Origin: Serratia sp. PL17
Lineage (GTDB): Bacteria > Pseudomonadota > Gammaproteobacteria > Enterobacterales > Enterobacteriaceae
DNA length: 64,000 bases
NCBI RefSeq assembly: GCF_017832355.1
Contig: NZ_JAFIBY010000002.1
Location: 1-64,000, forward strand
Reading direction: 5' to 3'
Shown: positions 9,011 to 20,376 of the stretch, piece after piece
How positions within the stretch are numbered: position 1 is the stretch's first letter
Layout: each line of letters opens with the position of its first letter
Program-made: the position numbers and the translations under genes
Notes under the pieces: generated by a model
What the model was told of the DNA's origin: nothing
The model's database searches: none
Seen by the model: only the letters and a program-made list of their open reading frames with translations

Positions 9011-9586
9011 TCAGCTTAATGCCCCGTTTCTGCGGCACTGGGCCACCTGTAAGATGTCTTCCGCCAGTCGCTTAGCGACAGATACGTCCTGTAGCTGACG
9101 TTTTACCAGCAGTTTACTCAGGCAACCCTCCTGAATCAGCTCCATCTGCTGTGCCACCATGTCGGCGTCATCGGCGTCCATTTCACGGAGTAGATCACGG
9201 GTCAGATCCAACGATGTCAGCTTCTGCTGTTCCGCTAGCTGGTGGATCGGGTGGTCCACCTCAGGGAAGAAACTGCAGGCGGCAATAAACAGGCAACCTG
9301 GGTAGCGGTCATGTTTGACGTATTCTTCCAGAACGTCATATCGCGCCAGCAGTTTTTGCTGTGGGCTCAGGGTTTCGTCCAGCAAGAGTTGGCGGCGCCA
9401 GGTGTCAATTTGCTGACCGTGATAACGCAGGCAGTCATACAACAATGCTTCGCGATCCGGCCAGAATCGCTTTAGGTCACCCGGTTGCACGTCGAGTTTA
9501 TCTGCCAGCATTTCTAGTGTGGCGGTCGCCAGGCCCTGTTGTTCTAACAGCCCCAGTGCCGTATCAAGAACGTGTTCACGTTGCAC
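9011..9586 (-). CDS. yjdC: TetR-like transcriptional regulator YjdC
   Basis: This is a 191-residue TetR/AcrR-type regulator with an N-terminal helix-turn-helix (about 5-50, [21 protein letters not shown]) and a helical ligand domain with the segment [25 protein letters not shown]. Its position just downstream of dsbD matches E. coli yjdC. I chose the GTG at 9586 because GGAGGGAG stands seven bases upstream and the protein then begins at the family N-terminus ([11 protein letters not shown]); a TTG at 9601 would overlap that ribosome site. Its ligand and targets are not known. Confidence 0.88.
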   Translation of the reverse strand: MQREHVLDTALGLLEQQGLATATLEMLADKLDVQPGDLKRFWPDREALLYDCLRYHGQQIDTWRRQLLLDETLSPQQKLLARYDVLEEYVKHDRYPGCLFIAACSFFPEVDHPIHQLAEQQKLTSLDLTRDLLREMDADDADMVAQQMELIQEGCLSKLLVKRQLQDVSVAKRLAEDILQVAQCRRNGALS

Positions 9587-9626
9587 TTGTGCTCCCTCCA
9601 AATTCGGTTCTGAAATTCAGTGTTAT

Positions 9627-11333
9627 TTATTGCACCACTTTCTGCAAATGCGCGTTGAACGCCGTTGCATCCATAAATCCGGTTACTCGTTGGTTTGTTA
9701 ACTCTTGCCCGACACCATTAAAGAACAGAATTGTCGGTAATCCCAAGACTTTTAGGTGTTTGAGAAGCGCGACCTGCTCGGTATTGTTGGCGGTCACATC
9801 GGCCTGCAGTAGCACTGTATTGGAAAGCGTAGACTGAACCGCGGTATCGCTGAAGGTGTACTTTTCGAACTCCTTGCAGGCTACACACCAATCAGCGTAC
9901 AGATCCAGCATTACTGGCTTCCCTTGCGCCTGTTGCAGCGCAAGATTGAGCTCTTCTACGTTACTAATACGTGTGAACTTCAAATGTTGCACTGCAGCTT
10001 GCTGGGCGCTATTGGCACCAAACGCCCAGTCTTGGAGCGGGCGCGCAGTAATCACAGCCGCTGCCAGCAGGAGTAATTGCAATGCACGCCCCCAGCCGCT
10101 GGAGGTTTTCAGACTCAACGTGAATGCCCAACCAAAGAACGCCAGGCCGAGCAGGCTCCACAACCGTAGCCCCCATGGCTCGCCAATGACACGTTCCAGC
10201 AAGAATACAGGCAGTGCCAGGATCACAAAGCCAAAGGCTTCTTTGACATACTGCATCCATGGGCCGCTGCGCGGCAACAGGCGATTGCCGAACAGGGTCA
10301 CCAGCACCAGCGGGATACCCATGCCTAACGCATAGAGGTACAACGTACCGCCGCCTGCCCACATGTTACCGCTTTGGGTAATGTACAGCAGGATAGCGCT
10401 GAGCGGCGCGGTAGTGCAGGGAGAACAAATCAGCCCAGCCAGCGCCCCCATCAGGAACACGCCAGGCAGAGAGCCGCCTTGTTGGGTGTTGCTCCAGCCC
10501 GCCAGCCGTGTTTGCAGTGAAGACGGCAACTGCAGCGAATACAGACCGAACATCGACAAAGCCAAAGCGATAAACAGTATCGACAGGCCGATGAGAACAT
10601 AGGGGTGTTGCAGTGCTGCCTGGAACTGTAGCCCGGCGGCCGCAACCACTAAACCCAGCAGGGTGTAGGTCAGCGCCATGCCCTGAACATACACCACCGC
10701 CAGTGCCAGTATGCGTCCACTGCTGTGCGGTTTTTCTCGCCCAAGGATGATGCCGGAAATCAAGGGGTACATCGGCAGTACACAGGGGGTAAAGGCAATA
10801 CCAATACCAATCAGCAGTGCCCACAGCGGGGAAAATGGCAGACCGGCCGGCGCAGGTGCTTCAGGCGCAACGGTAGGCGGCGCGGTGACGGCACTTACGG
10901 CATCCAAAGGGATCACCCGTGTTTCCGGTGGGTAGCAGAAACCCGCTTCGGCGCAGCCCTGATAAGTCACACTCACACTGGCGCCACTGGCAGCCTGCCG
11001 CAGGGGAATGGGCAGAGTAAGCTGCTGCTTGAAAATGGCCACTTCGCCGAAGAACTCATCTTTATGGCTCAGCCCGGCAGGCAGCGTAAAGGCGCCTAAC
11101 GTCGCCTGCTGTGGTACCAGTTTGATCTGCTGGCGGTACAGGTAATATCCGGGGCGGATTTGCCAGTTTAGCGTGAGCTGGTGGCCTTGCTGCTTAAAAT
11201 CAAAGGCAAATGCCTGATCGACGGGCACGAATTGGCTGCCACCCTTTTGGGTGAACAACGAGGCCTGAGCCGCCTGTGGCAAAAAAAACAGGCTGCAAAG
11301 CAGGAATATCAATTTAATGAGGCGTTGATCCAT
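9627..11333 (-). CDS. dsbD: Thiol:disulfide interchange protein DsbD
   Basis: DsbD moves electrons from cytoplasmic thioredoxin across the inner membrane to DsbC, DsbG and CcmG in the periplasm. It has 568 residues. A signal peptide (about 1-24) precedes the periplasmic alpha domain with its cysteine pair in [11 protein letters not shown] (about 127-135). The membrane domain has eight spans with FTPCVLPM and ICSPCTTAP. The C-terminal thioredoxin domain carries WCVAC (about 483). All six redox cysteines are visible. Its first 25 bases overlap the end of cutA, so the two are likely translationally coupled. Confidence 0.97.
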   Translation of the reverse strand: MDQRLIKLIFLLCSLFFLPQAAQASLFTQKGGSQFVPVDQAFAFDFKQQGHQLTLNWQIRPGYYLYRQQIKLVPQQATLGAFTLPAGLSHKDEFFGEVAIFKQQLTLPIPLRQAASGASVSVTYQGCAEAGFCYPPETRVIPLDAVSAVTAPPTVAPEAPAPAGLPFSPLWALLIGIGIAFTPCVLPMYPLISGIILGREKPHSSGRILALAVVYVQGMALTYTLLGLVVAAAGLQFQAALQHPYVLIGLSILFIALALSMFGLYSLQLPSSLQTRLAGWSNTQQGGSLPGVFLMGALAGLICSPCTTAPLSAILLYITQSGNMWAGGGTLYLYALGMGIPLVLVTLFGNRLLPRSGPWMQYVKEAFGFVILALPVFLLERVIGEPWGLRLWSLLGLAFFGWAFTLSLKTSSGWGRALQLLLLAAAVITARPLQDWAFGANSAQQAAVQHLKFTRISNVEELNLALQQAQGKPVMLDLYADWCVACKEFEKYTFSDTAVQSTLSNTVLLQADVTANNTEQVALLKHLKVLGLPTILFFNGVGQELTNQRVTGFMDATAFNAHLQKVVQ

Positions 11334-11632
11334 AACAGGTAGTCTTTATCTCCAGCCATCACCGGCAGTACCAGTAGCTCGGGCGTTTGGTACGGGTGAT
11401 GTTGTTTCAAGTAGTTGAGCAGGGCGTCTTGGTGGTGGCGATCGCTTTTGAACAGCATTTGCACTTCGTACTCCTGCTCCAGTTTCCCTTCCCAGTAGTA
11501 CAACGATGATGCGCCGGGTAGCAGTGTGGCGCAGGCCGCCAGCTTTTCTCCCAATACCCGGGCTGCCAGGTCTTGTGCCGTGGCCTCATCGGGTGCGGTG
11601 CAGAGTATGACGATAGCTTCGCAGTCAGACAT
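11309..11632 (-). CDS. cutA: Divalent-cation tolerance protein CutA
   Basis: CutA is a small trimeric PII-like protein linked to copper and other divalent cation tolerance. The sequence holds the family core [26 protein letters not shown] and [15 protein letters not shown], and ends LLWINASLN. The ATG at 11632 ([10 protein letters not shown]) has GAGAGGG six bases upstream and gives 107 residues; an ATG 15 bases earlier lacks a ribosome site. It precedes and overlaps dsbD, as in E. coli. Confidence 0.95.
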   Translation of the reverse strand: MSDCEAIVILCTAPDEATAQDLAARVLGEKLAACATLLPGASSLYYWEGKLEQEYEVQMLFKSDRHHQDALLNYLKQHHPYQTPELLVLPVMAGDKDYLLWINASLN

Positions 11633-11729
11633 CTTCGGCCCTCTCATCCAAATTATCAGTGGGCACTATACCTTGAAGGACGGTTGGCTAGAAGGCGAGT
11701 TTATCGCCAGTGGGGCAGGATTGGAGGAA

Positions 11730-11752
11730 ACCGGGGCGGTAAGCCCCGGTGA
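11730..11752 (-). terminator. Likely dcuA terminator hairpin
   Basis: CCGGGGC and GCCCCGG pair around GGTAA just after the dcuA stop. On the minus strand the stem is followed only by a weak T-rich stretch (TTTCCTCC), so efficiency is uncertain. Confidence 0.55.
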
Positions 11753-11757
11753 GAGCA

Positions 11758-13059
11758 TTACAGCATTACGCCGCCCAGCAGGAAGCCGAATAGCACCGCC
11801 AATATTACGCCGATGGTGCCGGGGATAAAGAACGGGTGGTTAAAGACAAAGCGCCCAATGCGCGTTGTGCCGGTGTCATCCATCTGGACTGCCGCGACCA
11901 GCGTAGGGTAGGTCGGCAGGATGAACAGGCCCGAGACGGCAGCGAAGGATGCCACGGCGGTCAAGGGGGATACATTCAGCGCCAGCGCCATTGGCATCAA
12001 TGCCTTGGCAGTGGCGGCCTGAGAGTACAGCAGCGCAGAGCAGAAGAAGAAGATCACTGCCAGCAGCCATGGGTGTGACTGAATCACGCTACCCGCAGTC
12101 TCTTTGATCCAATCAATATTGGCCTGCACGAAAGTATCGCCCAACCAGGCCACGCCCAGAATACAGATACAAGCGCTCATACCGGCCTTGAAGGTGCTGG
12201 AGTTCAGCACTGCATCAGTATCGACGCGACACAGCAGGGTCGTCAGGGTGGCGACGCTCAGCATGATGATCAAAATCGCATTGGTGGTGTTCATCAAGGG
12301 TTTTGCCACCAGGCCCAGGCCTGGGCTGTTGATGATGGCGTAGGCTACCACGCACAACACGCCCAGCAGGAACAGCAATACCGAGACTTTGGCGCGCGGT
12401 TTGATTTCCATTACCTTGTTGCCGCGCAGTGTCACCAGGCCTTCTTCAAGGCGTTTCAGGTAAACCGGGTCGTCAGACAATTTAGAGTCGAACAGCCAGC
12501 TCACTAGCAACGACATCACCAGTACGGCACAGAAAGTTGAAGGCATGACCACCATCAGCAGGTGCAGATAGCTGACGCCGTGGCCTTCCATCACGGAAGA
12601 CATGTAAACTACAGCCGCCGAAATGGGGGATGCGGTGATGGCAATTTGAGCGGAAACCACTGCGGTAGACAGCGGGCGGCAAGGCTTAATGCCCTGTTCT
12701 TTCGCCACTTCTGCAATGACGGGCAGTGCAGAAAGAGAGATGTTGCCGGTACCGGCGAAGATGGTCAGAAAATAGGTGACGATCGGCGCTAAGATCGTGA
12801 TGTGTTTTGGATTCTTGCGCAGCAGTTTTTCAGTTTGCTGCACCAGGTAATCCATACCGCCCGCGACCTGCATTGCCGAGATCGCGGCAATCACAGCCAT
12901 GATGATGGAAATCACGTCGAAAGGGATGCTACCTGGCTTCACGCCAATCAGCGCCAAGACCAAAACCCCGAGTCCGCCTGCAAATCCAATTCCGATACCG
13001 CCCAGCCTGGCCCCTAAAAAAATGGCCAGCAGAACGATAACCAATTCTACGGCTAACAT
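11758..13059 (-). CDS. dcuA: Anaerobic C4-dicarboxylate transporter DcuA
   Basis: DcuA exchanges C4-dicarboxylates such as aspartate, fumarate and succinate across the inner membrane, and supports aspartate uptake. The 433 residues equal E. coli DcuA and form about ten hydrophobic spans. Family stretches such as ILAPIVTYFLTIFAGTGNISLSALPVIAEVA (about 90-120) are present. It lies downstream of aspA on the same strand, so imported aspartate can be deaminated to fumarate by AspA and reduced by FrdABCD encoded 10 kb away. An ERIC element and a hairpin separate it from aspA. A ribosome site (AAGGAGTAG) precedes the ATG. Confidence 0.96.
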   Translation of the reverse strand: MLAVELVIVLLAIFLGARLGGIGIGFAGGLGVLVLALIGVKPGSIPFDVISIIMAVIAAISAMQVAGGMDYLVQQTEKLLRKNPKHITILAPIVTYFLTIFAGTGNISLSALPVIAEVAKEQGIKPCRPLSTAVVSAQIAITASPISAAVVYMSSVMEGHGVSYLHLLMVVMPSTFCAVLVMSLLVSWLFDSKLSDDPVYLKRLEEGLVTLRGNKVMEIKPRAKVSVLLFLLGVLCVVAYAIINSPGLGLVAKPLMNTTNAILIIMLSVATLTTLLCRVDTDAVLNSSTFKAGMSACICILGVAWLGDTFVQANIDWIKETAGSVIQSHPWLLAVIFFFCSALLYSQAATAKALMPMALALNVSPLTAVASFAAVSGLFILPTYPTLVAAVQMDDTGTTRIGRFVFNHPFFIPGTIGVILAVLFGFLLGGVML

Positions 13060-13082
13060 AGTGTCTACTCCTTAAAGTGAGC

Positions 13083-13206
13083 TATACCCTGCATTTTTAA
13101 AGCCGCATCTGCGTTGGCTGTCAGTACTCACCCCAGTCACTTATTTGAGTAAGCTCTTGGGATTCCCTCTTGCCGCCTTGATGCAGCCCCAATTATTTTG
13201 GGTGTA
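13083..13206. repeat. ERIC element between aspA and dcuA
   Basis: The 124 bp begin TATACCCTGC, contain CTGCGTTGGCTG, then CTCACCCCAGTCACTTA at the centre, AGTAAGCTCTTGGGATTC, TTGCCGCCTTGATGCAG and end ATTATTTTGGGTGTA. This follows the ERIC consensus along its full length. The central part forms a stem-loop in RNA. It lies in the transcribed spacer of a likely aspA-dcuA transcript. Confidence 0.92.
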
Positions 13207-13246
13207 AATTGAAAATAAAAAGTTAAATTTTTGTGGGCGATGGAAA

Positions 13247-13290
13247 GTAAAAAGGCACGCTATCCAGGGGATTTAGCGTGCCTTTTTGGG
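13247..13290 (-). terminator. aspA terminator
   Basis: AAAAAGGCACGCTA and TAGCGTGCCTTTTT form a 14 bp stem around TCCAGGGGATT. It is symmetric enough to act on both strands. It lies 17 bases after the aspA stop and would limit read-through into dcuA. Confidence 0.88.
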
Positions 13291-13306
13291 CTACCGGGTG
13301 TATCTG

Positions 13307-14743
13307 CTATTGTTCATTTTCATCCGTATAGCGTTTGGCTTTATAGGCCGGGTGCATCAAGTTCTCCACGGAGAAGATGTCATCCAGCTCGGCTTCCGTC
13401 AGCAGACCGCGTTCCAATACGACTTCACGTACGGTTTTACCTGTTTCGGCGCAGATCTTCCCGACGATGTCACCATTATGGTGGCCAATGAACGGGTTCA
13501 GATAGGTGACGATACCGATAGAATTGAAGACGTAGTGTTCGCACACTTCTTTATTCGCGGTGATGCCGTTAATGCATTTTTCCAGCAGGTTATAACATGC
13601 GTTGGTCAGTATATGGATAGACTCGAACATGGCCTGGCCAATGACCGGTTCCATCACGTTCAACTGCAGTTGGCCTGCTTCGGCCGCCATGGTAACGCAA
13701 GTGTCGTTGCCAATCACCTTGAAACACACTTGATTGACCACTTCCGGTACAACTGGGTTCACCTTGGCTGGCATGATTGAGGAGCCTGCCTGCAGTTCCG
13801 GCAGGTTGATCTCGTTCAAGCCGGCACGAGGGCCTGAAGACAGCAGGCGCAGGTCATTACAGATTTTAGACAGTTTAACCGCCAGGCGTTTCAGTGCGCT
13901 GTGTACCATCACATAAGCACCGCAGTCTGAGGTGGCTTCGATCAAATCTTCGGCGGGCACGACCGGCAAGTTACTGACCTCTGCCAGTTTCTGTACGGCC
14001 AATTGTGGGTAGCCTTCAGGCGTGTTGAGCGCCGTACCAATCGCGGTGGCACCCAGGTTCACTTCCAGCAAGAGCTCAGCAGTGCGATGCAAGTTGCGGG
14101 TTTCTTCTTTCAGCAAAACGCTGAAAGCGTGGAATTCCTGACCCAACGTCATAGGGACGGCATCCTGCAGTTGGGTACGCCCCATTTTCAGGATGTTTTC
14201 AAATTCCTTGGCTTTATGGTCAAAACCTTCGCGCAGTTGGTTGATGGCGTCGATCAGCTTTTGGTTGGAGGCATAAACGGCAATGCGGAAACCGGTTGGG
14301 TAGGCGTCGTTAGTGGATTGGCATTTGTTGAGGTGGTCGTTAGGGTTCAGGTATTGATATTCCCCTTTCTGATGCCCCATCAGTTCCAGGCCGATGTTCG
14401 CTAGTACTTCGTTGGTATTCATGTTCAGAGACGTGCCGGCGCCGCCCTGGAACACGTCTACTGGGAACTGGTCCATGCATTTGCCTTTATCCAGCACTTC
14501 ATCACAGGCCTGGATGATGACATCAGCGATTTTGCGCGGAATGGTTTTTAGTTCTTTATTCGCCATCGCTGCGGCTTTTTTTACCATCACCATGCCACGA
14601 ACAAATTCGGGCACATCACTGATTTTGCTGTTGCTGATATAGAAGTTTTCAATCGCACGCAGAGTGTGAACACCGTAATAGGCTTCTGCGGGGACTTCAC
14701 GTGTTCCTAACAGGTCTTCTTCGATACGAATGTTATTTGACAT
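13307..14743 (-). CDS. aspA: Aspartate ammonia-lyase (aspartase)
   Basis: AspA deaminates L-aspartate to fumarate and ammonia in the cytoplasm, feeding fumarate respiration. The 478 residues equal E. coli AspA. The fumarase/aspartase signature [11 protein letters not shown] (about 321-331) with the catalytic serine is intact, as are [11 protein letters not shown] (about 99) and [13 protein letters not shown] near-consensus CRP site (14930-14945) lies 187 bases upstream of the ATG, in line with the known catabolite and anaerobic control of aspA. Confidence 0.98.
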   Translation of the reverse strand: MSNNIRIEEDLLGTREVPAEAYYGVHTLRAIENFYISNSKISDVPEFVRGMVMVKKAAAMANKELKTIPRKIADVIIQACDEVLDKGKCMDQFPVDVFQGGAGTSLNMNTNEVLANIGLELMGHQKGEYQYLNPNDHLNKCQSTNDAYPTGFRIAVYASNQKLIDAINQLREGFDHKAKEFENILKMGRTQLQDAVPMTLGQEFHAFSVLLKEETRNLHRTAELLLEVNLGATAIGTALNTPEGYPQLAVQKLAEVSNLPVVPAEDLIEATSDCGAYVMVHSALKRLAVKLSKICNDLRLLSSGPRAGLNEINLPELQAGSSIMPAKVNPVVPEVVNQVCFKVIGNDTCVTMAAEAGQLQLNVMEPVIGQAMFESIHILTNACYNLLEKCINGITANKEVCEHYVFNSIGIVTYLNPFIGHHNGDIVGKICAETGKTVREVVLERGLLTEAELDDIFSVENLMHPAYKAKRYTDENEQ

Positions 14744-15089
14744 GAGAACCTTCTTTAAATTGCTGCCGAATTAATTAATTGTCAGGTAACCAAATTATGT
14801 TGCCGAAGGCTTCAGGCGTGAAACGATTAACCATAGTGCCCGTTGCTGCCCAGATCATATGCTGGTTAGTAATAAATGACTGAATCCAGATCACCTTCTG
14901 GGCCTTCTTAAATCACGTGTTTCGTGTTCTGTGATCTCATTCACGTTTACTCACTTTAGCAATAAAAAAGGGTCTTTGGTTGAAATGGCTACCGGCTGAC
15001 CCCATTGTATTGAGGTCGGCCGTTTACCGGCCTCTTTTTCCGCGTCGTCGCCAGTGTGCGGCTACGCAACGCTACCAGAGGAGAACCAG
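14744..15089. promoter_or_regulatory. aspA/fxsA divergent control region: CRP site, sigma32 promoter and leader hairpin
   Basis: At 14930-14945 TGTGATCTCATTCACG is close to the CRP consensus and likely activates aspA. At 14979-15007 GTTGAAA and CCCCATTG, 14 bases apart, resemble a sigma32 promoter (CTTGAAA / CCCCATnT) reading toward fxsA. Immediately after, 15012-15039 holds GAGGTCGG-N7-CCGGCCTC followed by five T, a terminator-like hairpin at the predicted 5' end of the fxsA transcript. No gene is seen here. Confidence 0.68.
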
Positions 15090-15581
15090 GTGCGCTGGTT
15101 ACCGTTACTGCTGATATTTCTGTTGGCTTACATAGAAATATCTTTATTTATCAAAGTTGCCGCCGTATTGGGTGTGGCAATTACTCTGTTGCTGGTGGTG
15201 TTCACCTCCTGCGTCGGCATTTCGCTGGTACGCAATCAGGGCATGAAAACCTTCATGCAAATGCAACAGAAACTGGCTGCCGGTGAAAGCCCGGCAGCGG
15301 AAATGGTGAAGAGTGTTTCGCTGGTGCTGGCGGGTTTCCTGCTGCTTGTCCCAGGGTTTTTTACCGACTTCCTCGGTCTGTTGTTGCTGCTGCCGCCCGT
15401 GCAGAAGTCGCTGACGCTTAAGTTGATGCCGCATCTGTCCGTCTACCGCCCAGGCGGTTGGGGGCAAGGGGGCGACGCTGCTAATGGCAACACTTTCGAC
15501 GGTGAGTTTCAGCGTAAGAATGACGATCGTTATACGTTGGATCACCAACCTGACGATCATGACAAGCGTAACGATCGCTGA
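15090..15581 (+). CDS. fxsA: Membrane protein FxsA
   Basis: FxsA is a small inner-membrane protein whose overproduction relieves exclusion of phage T7 by F-plasmid PifA; its normal role is unknown. The GTG at 15090 has AGGAG six bases upstream and gives 163 residues starting VRWLPLLLIFLLAYIEISLF, the family N-terminus. An ATG 36 bases earlier lacks this fit. Hydrophobic spans lie at about 3-20, 25-45 and 75-100, with SLVRNQGMKTF and PGFFTDFLGLLLLLPPVQ conserved. The hydrophilic tail is rich in Asp and Arg. A sigma32-like promoter precedes it, consistent with E. coli fxsA being heat induced. Confidence 0.93.
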   Translation: MRWLPLLLIFLLAYIEISLFIKVAAVLGVAITLLLVVFTSCVGISLVRNQGMKTFMQMQQKLAAGESPAAEMVKSVSLVLAGFLLLVPGFFTDFLGLLLLLPPVQKSLTLKLMPHLSVYRPGGWGQGGDAANGNTFDGEFQRKNDDRYTLDHQPDDHDKRNDR

Positions 15582-15611
15582 AAAAACGCGGCTCAGGCCG
15601 CGTTTTTTGTA
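15580..15611 (+). terminator. fxsA terminator
   Basis: AAAAAACGCGGC and GCCGCGTTTTTT pair around TCAG directly at the fxsA stop codon, isolating fxsA from the groE operon. Confidence 0.92.
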
Positions 15612-15659
15612 TCGGTAGCCCAGTATTGCCATTAAAAGCGAAAATTTTTTTGGCCGGCC

Positions 15660-15689
15660 CCTTGAAGGGGAATGGAATGCCCCCATTTC
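15660..15689 (+). promoter_or_regulatory. Heat-shock (sigma32) promoter of groESL
   Basis: CTTGAA at 15661 and CCCCATTT at 15681 are 14 bases apart, in the context GGCCCCTTGAAGGGG, the arrangement of the E. coli groE promoter. It lies about 75 bases before the groES ATG. Confidence 0.93.
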
Positions 15690-15766
15690 AAATTCCACGA
15701 GGCCGGTAATCACAATCCGGTGACAACCCTAAATCTGATAGAGACCTTCTTACAGGAGAGCGTTCA

Positions 15767-16060
15767 ATGAGTATTCGTCCATTGCATGACCGCGTTATCG
15801 TCAAGCGCAAAGAAGTTGAATCAAAATCTGCTGGCGGCATCGTTCTGACTGGCTCTGCAGCGGGTAAATCTACTCGTGGTGAAGTAGTTGCAGTTGGTAA
15901 AGGACGTGTTCTGGAAAGCGGCAACATCCAGCCGCTGGATGTAAAAGTTGGCGATATCGTGATTTTCAACGACGGCTACGGCGTGAAAGCAGAGAAGATC
16001 GACAATGAAGAAGTGTTGATCATGTCCGAAAGCGACATTCTGGCAATTGTTGAAGCGTAA
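15767..16060 (+). CDS. groES: Co-chaperonin GroES
   Basis: GroES forms the heptameric lid of the GroEL folding chamber. The 97 residues equal E. coli GroES and start [18 protein letters not shown]. The mobile loop ([21 protein letters not shown], about 16-36) and the C-terminal strand are intact. AGGAG precedes the ATG. groEL follows 45 bases later in one heat-shock operon. Confidence 0.99.
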   Translation: MSIRPLHDRVIVKRKEVESKSAGGIVLTGSAAGKSTRGEVVAVGKGRVLESGNIQPLDVKVGDIVIFNDGYGVKAEKIDNEEVLIMSESDILAIVEA

Positions 16061-16093
16061 TTACGCTTTTATCTTCTGAACTGAACGAGTTGA

Positions 16094-17752
<1,659 letters not shown>

Positions 17753-17775
17753 TCATCCCCCACGTTAGCGTGTGC

Positions 17776-17810
17776 AAAAGCCCCGGCCAATTGGTCGGGG
17801 TTTTTTTTGC
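17776..17810 (+). terminator. groESL terminator
   Basis: CCCCGGCC and GGTCGGGG pair around AATT and are followed by eight T residues. Confidence 0.92.
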
Positions 17811-17990
17811 GTGCTTTGTCGTACGGCTTTTGATGATATTTTTGCAGACCGGACTGATTTAGCTGGTAAACTGATCTTTCATCAGCTGTCGCTCAAGACG
17901 TTGGCCAGCACCAGTGGCAACGGATGCTTAAGAGATGGCAACGCTTTCTGATAAGCTTTTGCGAAATTCTCAATATAGATGGGGAACAAG

Positions 17991-18335
17991 ATGCGGATTA
18001 AAGCCTTACTGGGTCTTTCGGCAGCGGTACTGCTGGCAGGTTGCAGCAGCACCAATGAACTGTCCGCTGCAGGCCAACAGGTTAAATTCACCGACACCAA
18101 ACCGGCAGCAGAATGCCAGCTGGTGGGCGAAGTGACCGGCACTCAGAGCAACTGGTTGTCAGGTAATGGCGGTGAAGGTAGTTCCATGCGCGGTGCGGCA
18201 AACGATCTGCGTAATAAAGCGGCGGCAATGGGTGGCAATGTCATTTATGGTGCAACCAGCCCAAGCCAGAACTTACTGTCAAGCTTTGCCCCATTAGACA
18301 GCAAAATGGTTGGCCAGGTTTATAAGTGCCCGTAA
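17991..18335 (+). CDS. yjeI: DUF4156 lipoprotein YjeI
   Basis: This small lipoprotein of 114 residues has a signal peptide and lipobox LLAGC (Cys near 18), then the DUF4156 core with QLVGEVTGTQSNWLSG and SMRGAANDLRNKAAAMGGNVIYG. The same gene follows groEL in E. coli. Its role is unknown; it is related to RcsF-like small envelope proteins only by general type. I chose the ATG at 17991 with GGGAA upstream; an ATG 12 bases earlier would add four residues. Confidence 0.9.
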   Translation: MRIKALLGLSAAVLLAGCSSTNELSAAGQQVKFTDTKPAAECQLVGEVTGTQSNWLSGNGGEGSSMRGAANDLRNKAAAMGGNVIYGATSPSQNLLSSFAPLDSKMVGQVYKCP

Positions 18336-18359
18336 CATAATACGATTTACAAGATGGCA

Positions 18360-18395
18360 TAAAAAAGAGGCATGCTCAGGCATGCCTCTTTTTGT
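18360..18395. terminator. Bidirectional terminator between yjeI and epmB
   Basis: AAAAAGAGGCATGC and GCATGCCTCTTTTT pair perfectly around TCAG between two convergent genes, with A and T tracts on both sides. Confidence 0.92.
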
Positions 18396-18413
18396 CTCGA
18401 TAAACCGCCATCG

Positions 18414-19442
18414 TCAGTCTTGCATCAGGTGCAGGTCGAGAGGGGTTTTGCTTGGCTTACCACCGACTTCACGGGTGAGGCGTGGCACCATATAGCCGGA
18501 AACTTTGCTCAGCAGAGACTGCATGATTGCGCGTGCCTCGTCATCACTGACCATAAAGTGCGCGGCTCCCTGTACCTTATCCAGTACGTGGATGTAGTAC
18601 GGTAGAATACCTGCATCAAATAGCGCGTTACTCAGTGCCGCCAGCGTGTCAGCATTATCATTAATACCACGCAGCAGCACGCTTTGATTCAGCAACGTGA
18701 CACCGGCCAGGCGCAGCTGTGCCATGCTGGCTTGCAGTTCGCGGTCAATTTCATTGGCGTGGTTGATATGCGTGACCATCAACACCTGTAGGCGTGATAC
18801 TGAAAGCCGCTGACACAGCTCAGGCGTAATGCGCGCAGGGATAACGACGGGTAAGCGGGTATGAATACGCAGCCGTTTCAGGTGCGTAATGGCTTCTAGT
18901 TCACCGATCAACCAGTCCAACTCATGGTCTTTCGCCATCAACGGGTCCCCACCGGAGAAAATAATCTCATCCAGTTCTGGGTGTTGGCGGATATAATCCA
19001 GCGCTTGACGCCAGTTGGCCTTGTTGCCCTGGTTGTCCTGATACGGAAAATGGCGGCGGAAGCAGTAACGGCAGTTGACCGCACAGCCTCCTTTGACCAA
19101 CAGCAAAGCACGATTACGGTATTTATGCAGCAGGCCTGGCACCACACTACGTTGTTCATCCAGCGGGTCGTTTGTGAAGCCAGGCGCATTGATGAACTCT
19201 TCGCTGGCAGTCAGAACCTGGCGCAGTAACGGGTCATCGGGATCGCCGGAACGCATGCGTGCGGCGAAGGCGCGTGGTACGCGCAATGCGAACAGGCGCC
19301 GGGCTTCGCGGCCCTGCGGCAGCTCTGGATGCGTATTCAGTGATAAAAGCTGCAGTAATTCATCGGGATCGGTAATAACATCGGCGAGTTGATGCAACCA
19401 ATCTTCTCTATATGCCGTACTTTGGGTTATAATGTGTGCCAT
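18414..19442 (-). CDS. epmB: EF-P (R)-beta-lysine mutase EpmB
   Basis: EpmB is a radical-SAM lysine 2,3-aminomutase that makes (R)-beta-lysine, which EpmA attaches to EF-P. The 342 residues match E. coli YjeK. The cluster motif GGCAVNCRYCFRRHF gives Cys120, Cys124 and Cys127. FSGGDPLMAKD (about 160) and the PLP lysine region near the C-terminus (SKTPLDLHLMQ) are present. It is divergent from efp with starts 42 bases apart, so modification enzyme and target share a control region. Confidence 0.97.
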   Translation of the reverse strand: MAHIITQSTAYREDWLHQLADVITDPDELLQLLSLNTHPELPQGREARRLFALRVPRAFAARMRSGDPDDPLLRQVLTASEEFINAPGFTNDPLDEQRSVVPGLLHKYRNRALLLVKGGCAVNCRYCFRRHFPYQDNQGNKANWRQALDYIRQHPELDEIIFSGGDPLMAKDHELDWLIGELEAITHLKRLRIHTRLPVVIPARITPELCQRLSVSRLQVLMVTHINHANEIDRELQASMAQLRLAGVTLLNQSVLLRGINDNADTLAALSNALFDAGILPYYIHVLDKVQGAAHFMVSDDEARAIMQSLLSKVSGYMVPRLTREVGGKPSKTPLDLHLMQD

Positions 19443-19484
19443 TTTTTTGGCTAAGCTACCAGTTTAAATATTCAGAGGGCCATC

Positions 19485-20051
19485 ATGGCGACTTATTCTA
19501 GCAACGATTTCCGTCCGGGTCTTAAAATCATGTTCGAGGGTGAACCTTACGCCATCGAATCCAGTGAGTTCGTCAAGCCGGGCAAAGGCCAGGCGTTTGC
19601 ACGCGTTAAGATGCGTCGTCTGCTGACCGGCAGCCGCGTTGAAAAAACCTTCAAATCTACTGACTCTTGCGAAGGCGCAGACGTTGTAGATACCAACATG
19701 AACTACCTGTACAACGACGGTGAGTTCTACCACTTCATGCACCCTGAGACTTTCGAGCAACACGGTGTTGAAGAAAAAACTGTATCTGATGCGGCAAAAT
19801 GGCTGCAAGATAACGCAGAATGTATCGTTACCCTGTGGGACGGTCGTCCTATCGCGGTTCAGCCGCCGAACTTCATCGAAGCTGAAATCGTTGATACCGA
19901 TCCAGGCCTGAAAGGCGACACTGCGGGTACCGGCGGCAAGCCTGCTACCCTGAGCACTGGCGCTGTGGTTAAGGTTCCCCTGTTCGTACAGATTGGCGAA
20001 GTTGTCCGCGTTGACACTCGCTCTGGCGAATACGTTTCACGCGTTAAATAA
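19485..20051 (+). CDS. efp: Translation elongation factor P
   Basis: EF-P relieves ribosome stalling at polyproline stretches. The 188 residues begin [16 protein letters not shown]. Lys34, in the loop KPGKGQ, is the residue that carries beta-lysine in this family, and it is conserved. The three OB-like domains run to GEYVSRVK at the end. A TATAAT box at 19428-19433 probably belongs to its promoter and lies inside the start of epmB. A terminator follows at 20062-20090. Confidence 0.98.
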   Translation: MATYSSNDFRPGLKIMFEGEPYAIESSEFVKPGKGQAFARVKMRRLLTGSRVEKTFKSTDSCEGADVVDTNMNYLYNDGEFYHFMHPETFEQHGVEEKTVSDAAKWLQDNAECIVTLWDGRPIAVQPPNFIEAEIVDTDPGLKGDTAGTGGKPATLSTGAVVKVPLFVQIGEVVRVDTRSGEYVSRVK

Positions 20052-20061
20052 GTTTCAACAC

Positions 20062-20090
20062 AAAGGAGCCAAACTTGGCTCCTTTGTTTT
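20062..20090 (+). terminator. efp terminator
   Basis: AAAGGAGCCAA and TTGGCTCCTTT pair around AC and are followed by GTTTT, ten bases after the efp stop. Confidence 0.9.
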
Positions 20091-20125
20091 ATCCCTTCCC
20101 GCATATTGTTGGCAGAATCTGAATA

Positions 20126-20254
20126 ATGAAGAAAACTCTGTTAGCCGTTGTCTCCCTGTTGTTACTGATGTCCCTTAGCAGTTGTAATACTTTCCGTGGC
20201 TTCGGTGAGGACGTCCAGCACCTCGGCGGCGCTATTTCGCGCACGGCCAGCTAA
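20126..20254 (+). CDS. ecnA: Entericidin A
   Basis: This 42-residue lipoprotein (MKKTLLAVVSLLLLMSLSSC...) has a signal peptide, lipobox LSSC at Cys20, and a mature amphipathic peptide NTFRGFGEDVQHLGGAIS. EcnA is described as the antidote to the bacteriolytic entericidin B. It follows efp, as in E. coli. The family signature GxGEDVQ is shared with the next gene. Confidence 0.92.
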   Translation: MKKTLLAVVSLLLLMSLSSCNTFRGFGEDVQHLGGAISRTAS

Positions 20255-20376
20255 TACACATAAAATGCACTAATGTCATAGTGCAAAATAAAACCATTTT
20301 AAACAGCAACGCCCGCTAATATTTACTAAGCTTAGAAAGTCGTATTTTTTCATCACTGATAAATAAGGACTTCCCT

